Shown here piece after piece: positions 53,301-59,300 of a DNA stretch of 64,000 bases (position 1 is the stretch's first letter; each line of letters starts with the position of its first letter). The notes under the pieces were generated by a model, which saw only the letters and a program-made list of their open reading frames with translations, had not been told where the DNA came from and did not search any database. The position numbers were made by a program, and so were the translations under genes. The stretch comes from Delphinus delphis (taxonomy: Eukaryota > Chordata > Mammalia > Artiodactyla > Delphinidae), in assembly GCF_949987515.2 (NCBI RefSeq), contig NC_082683.1, positions 123,404,582 to 123,468,581 of the forward strand, given 5' to 3'.

Positions 53301-56300
53301 TCAAACTCTCTAGAAAAATGAATGGAGAGATATTCCATTTGTAAATCATATATCTGATAAAGGAATTATATCTAGAACATATAAAGAATTCTTAAAATTC
53401 AATAGTAAGAATACAGGCAACTTAGTATTGTAAAGGGGCAAAAGATTTTAATATACATTATACCAAAGAAGATATAGGAATGACTAATAAGCACATGAAA
53501 AGATGTTCAACATTATTGCTCAGCAGAGTGCTGTCACTGTATAGCTACAGAGATGACTACTGCAGAATCTTGTTTTAATCATAAAGAAAAATCATTACAT
53601 TGTTCAGACAGACAGAAGCTTATACTATAAAATGTTGTACATTCATAGTAATTTTAAATTACCTTTATGCTCTAAGAAGCTGTCCTACATAGGAGCTTTG
53701 TAGGTTTTTCATGTGTAACATATTATAAATTTATCTTTTGAATATAATAAATGTTTTCATATAAAAAAAATAAAATCATAATGAGATACTACTTCATACT
53801 CAATAGAATAGCTATAATCAAGAAGACCAAAAATAATAAGTCTTGGCAAGGATGTGGAGAAACTGAAACCTTCATGCTTCGCTGGTGGGAATGTAAAATG
53901 ATACAGCCACTTTGGAAGACACTTCGGCATTGTCTTTAAACTTTACACATAAAATTACCATCCCACCCGACATTTCCCCCAAGAGAAATGAAAACATTTC
54001 CACAAAAACTTTTACACAAATTATCATAACAGCATTATTCATAATAATCAAAAACTGGAGAGACTTCCCTGGTGGTGCAGTGGTTAAGAATCCACCTGCC
54101 AATGCACGGGACACCGGTTCGAGCCCTGGTCCAGGAAGATCCCACATGCCGTGGAGCAACTAAGCCCGTGCGCCACAACTACTGAGCCTGTGCTCTAGAG
54201 CCCATGAGCCACAGCTACTGAGCCCGTGCACCACAACGGTACCAACGGTACCACATGTACTGAGCTACCGCAACTACTGAAGCCCACGCACCTAGAGCCT
54301 GTGCTCCACAATAAGAGAAGCCACTGCAATGAGAAGCCCGTGCACCGCAATGAAGAGTAGCCCCCGCTCGCCGCAACTAGAGAAAGCCTGAACAATGAAG
54401 ACCCAATACAGGCAAAAATTAATTATTTAATTAACTAATTAAAAAAAAAAAAACCACAAAACTGGAAACAAGCCATTGCCCATCAATTGATGAATGAATT
54501 AAACACCATGTGGTCTATCCATGTAGTGTAACACTTTTCAGCCGGAAGGAAGTATTGGTTCATGCTACAACATGGATAAACCTTGAAAGCAGTATGCTAA
54601 CTGAAGAAAGCTAGATGCAAAAGACTGCAAATTGTATGATTCCATTTATGTGACATGTCTGGGAAAGGTAAATCTACAGATACAAAAAGCAGGTGACTGG
54701 AGGCTGTAGGTGGGAACAGGTGTGACTGCAAATAGGCACAAGGGATCTTTTTTAGTCATACACTAGATTGGGGTGGTGGGTGTACCACTCTGTCAATATA
54801 TTAAAAATCATTGAATTTTACACTTAAATTGGGTGAATTTTATGGCATACAGATTGTTCCTCACTAAATCTATTTTTTAAAAAGGGTGAGGTGGGTGCTC
54901 ACTTTGGCAGCACATACACTAAAATTGGAACGATACAGAGAAAAGGATTGGCAGATACAAGCCAATGTAGGATAGATAAACAACAACAATTTACTGTCTA
55001 GCCCAGGGAACTATGTTCAATATCTTGTAATAAACTATAATGGAAAAGAATCTGGAAAAGAATATATATATATACACACACACATACAACTAAGTCACTT
55101 TGCTGTACACCTGAAACTAACACAGTACTGTAAATCAACTATACTTCAATAATTAAAAAAAAATTTTTTTCAATTAAAAAGGATGAGGTGGGAAACAGGA
55201 GGTTGTGCCACACACTATATTCTTGCACGTAACTTCCTACTAACCTTGTGAGGTGGTGATGGCGTCTAATTCTGTTGCTGAGGACGCGAAAGCTCAGGAG
55301 GCATCACTTCCCTGATCAAAGTTGCCCAAGTAATTAAGTTGCCAAGAATATAGATAAAAGATATATATTGATTAAGAGGTGATTCACTGGGAGAATTCAT
55401 TTGAAAATCCCATTATTATACTCTAGTGCTCATATGACTTTCATATTGAAGACACCTAGAATGTGGTTGGAGGATAACAACCAGAAAGAGCTACTTTGAA
55501 TGGTTTCTGGAGTCATCATCTCTTAGCCCAGGTTAAATTCACTGATGAAATTAATGGGATTTTCTTTGTATATATGCGGGAATTTAAGAAAGTGATACCG
55601 AATGGTCTGAAAATGGCAGTGGAGAGTGAAGAAAAGGCTACTTGAAGCCTTTGACCTCAAGTTCATTTCAGAAGTTTGAAAAGAAAGTAGTGCCCGTAAG
55701 TGAAATCAGGTTAGATAAGCTGAAAAATTGGTCAAGAAAAGATTGAAATTATATTGAAATTTACTAGCAGTAGAAGAGAAATGAGAGAAGATATATACCT
55801 TTCTATAGAACAGGGGGCAGGTCTTAGGAAAAGAGTGTCAAAGTGAAAAAGTATGTATGAATCTGCCAAACATATAGGACCCAACACAGCATCAATAGCT
55901 CAGTGATATAAATTGGTCTGATAGATTTAGAACTGAATAATGAAACTATGATTAATAATATCCACAAAGATGTAATTGTACTTTGGAACAGCAGCAGTCA
56001 AGAGGGAATCATCTTATTTATATTTTTGAGAGGGACAGAAAAAGGAGTAAATCCTCCCTTTTCACTTAACAGTAAGAAAGATATGTTTACCTGATTAATT
56101 CAGAGACCACATAACCCTTTTGTGTAGCATGATAGGAGGTGGGAAAAGTAGAGTCAGTACTGAAATAGATGGTGTCTAATTTTCTCCCAGCTCTGCAATA
56201 TGTGAAAGAAACATTTCCTTAACAGTTAAAATGAGAGATGAATTCTAGGTATTCTTAGTATAGACCAGAAGAAGGCTTCAAAATAGATTTTAAAAGAACA

Positions 56301-59300
56301 AAACTGCCTGAATTTTTAATACAACTATTATGAGAGAAGAGAATCTTCTACGCCTTAGCGTTAGATTTTATCACAAAGAAGGTTCTTTTACATAGATCTT
56401 TTTTCCAATATGCTTATAGGTTTGAAATACTTATTTTGATTGGTCTAGTTCTTCTTTCATCTCTGAAGTCTTTTATACCTCATAGAAGTATTATACTGAA
56501 AATTTATAGATGTTTTTGGTCTTTTTCAGTTCTCTATCTTGAGAAAATACCACTTAGGTTCTGCTCTACACATATATGTGGTTGATTATATCCTAGAACA
56601 TAGTGACTTTCGCTAAATGAAGTTCCAGCTAGTTTAGGCAACCGGTTTTTTTGTATGTAGCATTTACTGATTACTGAAGTAAGAGGGCCTGTTCTGTACT
56701 TTGATGATGTTAGATAGCATCAAAATTACAGCTCATTGGGAATAGTTGGCATCTTCTTTATCTATCCTATGCCTTATCAGTTATTTCTGCTTTAGGCAAA
56801 GGGACTTGATATTCTTTTTTTTTTTTTTTTTGCGGTACGCGGGCCTCTCACCGTTGTGACCTCTCCCGTTGCGGAGCACAGGTTCCGCGGCCATGGCTCA
56901 CGGGCCCAGCCATTTCGCGGCATGTGGGATCTTCCTGGACCGGGGCACGAACCCCTGTCCCCTGAATTGGCAGGCAGACTCTCAACCATTGCGCCACCAG
57001 GGAAGCCCGACTTGATATTCTTTAAGTAGCACTAGGCCTAACTTCTAGAGATATTTTAGACCTGTGCCATACAATATGGTAAGCACTAGCCTCATGGCTT
57101 TTATACATGTAAGATGCGGCTAGTTCAAATTGAGATTTCCTTTTCAAAGCTTAGTATGAGAAAAACTCATTAAATTTTTAAAATATTGATTTTATGTTGA
57201 AATATATTTGGAATATACTGGGTTAAATAGAGCATAATATTAAAACTAATTTCACCTCTTTCTTTTTACTATTTTCAATGGGACTACTAGAAAATTTAAT
57301 TACATATGTACTGTATTTCTGTTGGACAATATTCATCTATAATAGTAAACCATTTCAGTGAATGTGTTTTAGCTGTCAGTGATATTTTTAATGTCAGTTA
57401 GTTATTTGTATTCAAATGTTTGTTCTCCTTACAACAAAAAGAAATTTTGGCATTTTGATTTTTTTTTAGGCCTCTCAAAGAACAATTTTCTAGATCTTCA
57501 TTTTTCATACTAAATTTTATGAGAATCATAATATCATTGTATGTTTTTGTTTCCTCAAATAAGAAAATGTTGGGAATTCTCTGGTGGTCCAGTGGTTAGG
57601 ACTTGGTGCTTTCACTGCTGGGGCCCCGGATTCAATCCCTGATTGGGGAACTAAGATCCCGCAAGGTGTGTGGCACGGCCAAAAAAAAAAGAAGAAGAAA
57701 ATGTTTACCACAATAGACTTTTTGAGAGCTGATTTTCATTACCCAATAGCCACTTAAATTTTTTAATGCAAAGAAGGCATCTGACCCTTAGAATGGGAGA
57801 AGGTATTTGCAAACGAATCAACGGACAAAGGATTAATCTCCAAAATATATAAACAGTTCATGCAGCTCAATATTAAAAAAACAAATAACCCAATCCAAAA
57901 ATGGGCAGAAGACCTAAACAGACATTTCTCCAAAGGAGATATACAGATGGTCAAGAAGCACATGAAAAGCTGCTCAACATCACTAATTATTAGAGAAATG
58001 CAAATCAAAATTACAATGAGGTACCACCTCACACCAGTTAGAATGGGCATCATCAGAAAATCTACAAACAACAAATGCTGGAGAGGGTGTGGAGAAAAGG
58101 AACCCTCTTGCACTGTTGGTGGGAATGTAAATTGATACAGCCGCTAGGGAGAACAGTATGGAGGTTCCTTAAAAAACTAAAAATAGAATTACCATATGAT
58201 CCAGCAGTCCCACTACTGGGCATATACCCAGAGAAAACCATAATTCAAAAAGACACATGCACCCCAATGTTCATTGCAGCACTATTTACAATAGCCAGGT
58301 CATGGAAGCAACCTAAATGCCCATTGACAGATGAATGGGTAAAGAAGATGTGGTACATATATACAATGGAATATTACTCAGCCATAAAAAGGAATGAAAT
58401 TGGGTCATTTGTTGAGACGTAGATGGATCTACAGACTGTCATACAGAGTGAAGTAAGTCAGAAAGAGAAAAACAAATATCGTATATTAATGCATATATGT
58501 GGAACCTAGAAAAATGGTAGAGATGAACCGGTTTGCAGGGCAGAAATTGAGACACAGATGTAGAGAACAAACGTAGGAACACCAAGGGGGGAAAGCAGCG
58601 GCGGGGGTGGGGTGGGGTGTGATGAATTGGGCGATTGGGATTGACATGTACACACTGATGTGTATAAAATTGATGACTAATAAGAACCTGCTGTATAAAA
58701 AAAATTAGAGAAAACCTATTTATTAGGTTTATAGACATGTGTGCAATTAAAAAAAAAAACACTACTGTTACCTTGGAAAAAAAAAGACTATACATTTTCC
58801 TGTAAGCACAGGTTTAGTCACATCCAAGTTTGGTATGTAATAGTTTTATTATCATTCAGTTCAAATTATTTTCTAACTCCAATTGTGATTTGTTTTTTGG
58901 GGGGTTACTTAGAAGTAGTGTATTTCATAACTTCTAGTTACTTTTTTGTTACTGATTTGTAGCTTAACTGCAAGTCAAGAAACACAGTTTGTATAACTTT
59001 AATACTTTGAAATTTGTTAAAATTTGCCTTATAGCACAGTATGGTCAGTTTTAAAAATGTTCCAAGCGTGCTTGAAAATCATTTGTAATTTAAAGTTTTG
59101 GAGTATAGTGACTATATATCTGCGTGTTGAATCAAATTTGCTGCTCACGTTATTTAAGTTTTTTATATCCTTACTAATTTTTGGGGGGGGGGTGGTCTAC
59201 TGGTTCTGAAAGAGTTATCCTCTATCAGTGAATGACAGCAGTATGTTAAATCTCCTATTATGATAGTGAATTTGTCTATTTTTTCCTTGTAGCTCTGTTG

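Larger units (their letters stand above)
52430..54880 (+). mobile_element. Old L1 ORF2 region and 3' end, plus strand, interrupted twice
   Basis: ORF2 phrases are readable in order: 'aatcctcaacaaaatcttag', 'gatatagaaaaagcatttga', 'aagatgttcaacattattgc', 'gatgtggagaaactgaaacc' and 'tgaaagcagtatgctaactg'. It is broken by stops and frameshifts. It is interrupted at about 53530-53768 by a retrocopy and at about 54058-54459 by a SINE. Confidence 0.8.

Noticed and set aside
54895..54942. A functional U6 snRNA gene
   Set aside because: Only the first 48 nt are present, no upstream TATA/PSE-like pair was seen, and an L1 3' end replaces the rest.
57860..58422. Plus-strand frames of 91 and 115 codons
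   Set aside because: Same L1 ORF2 C-terminal region with a frame break; part of a mobile element.
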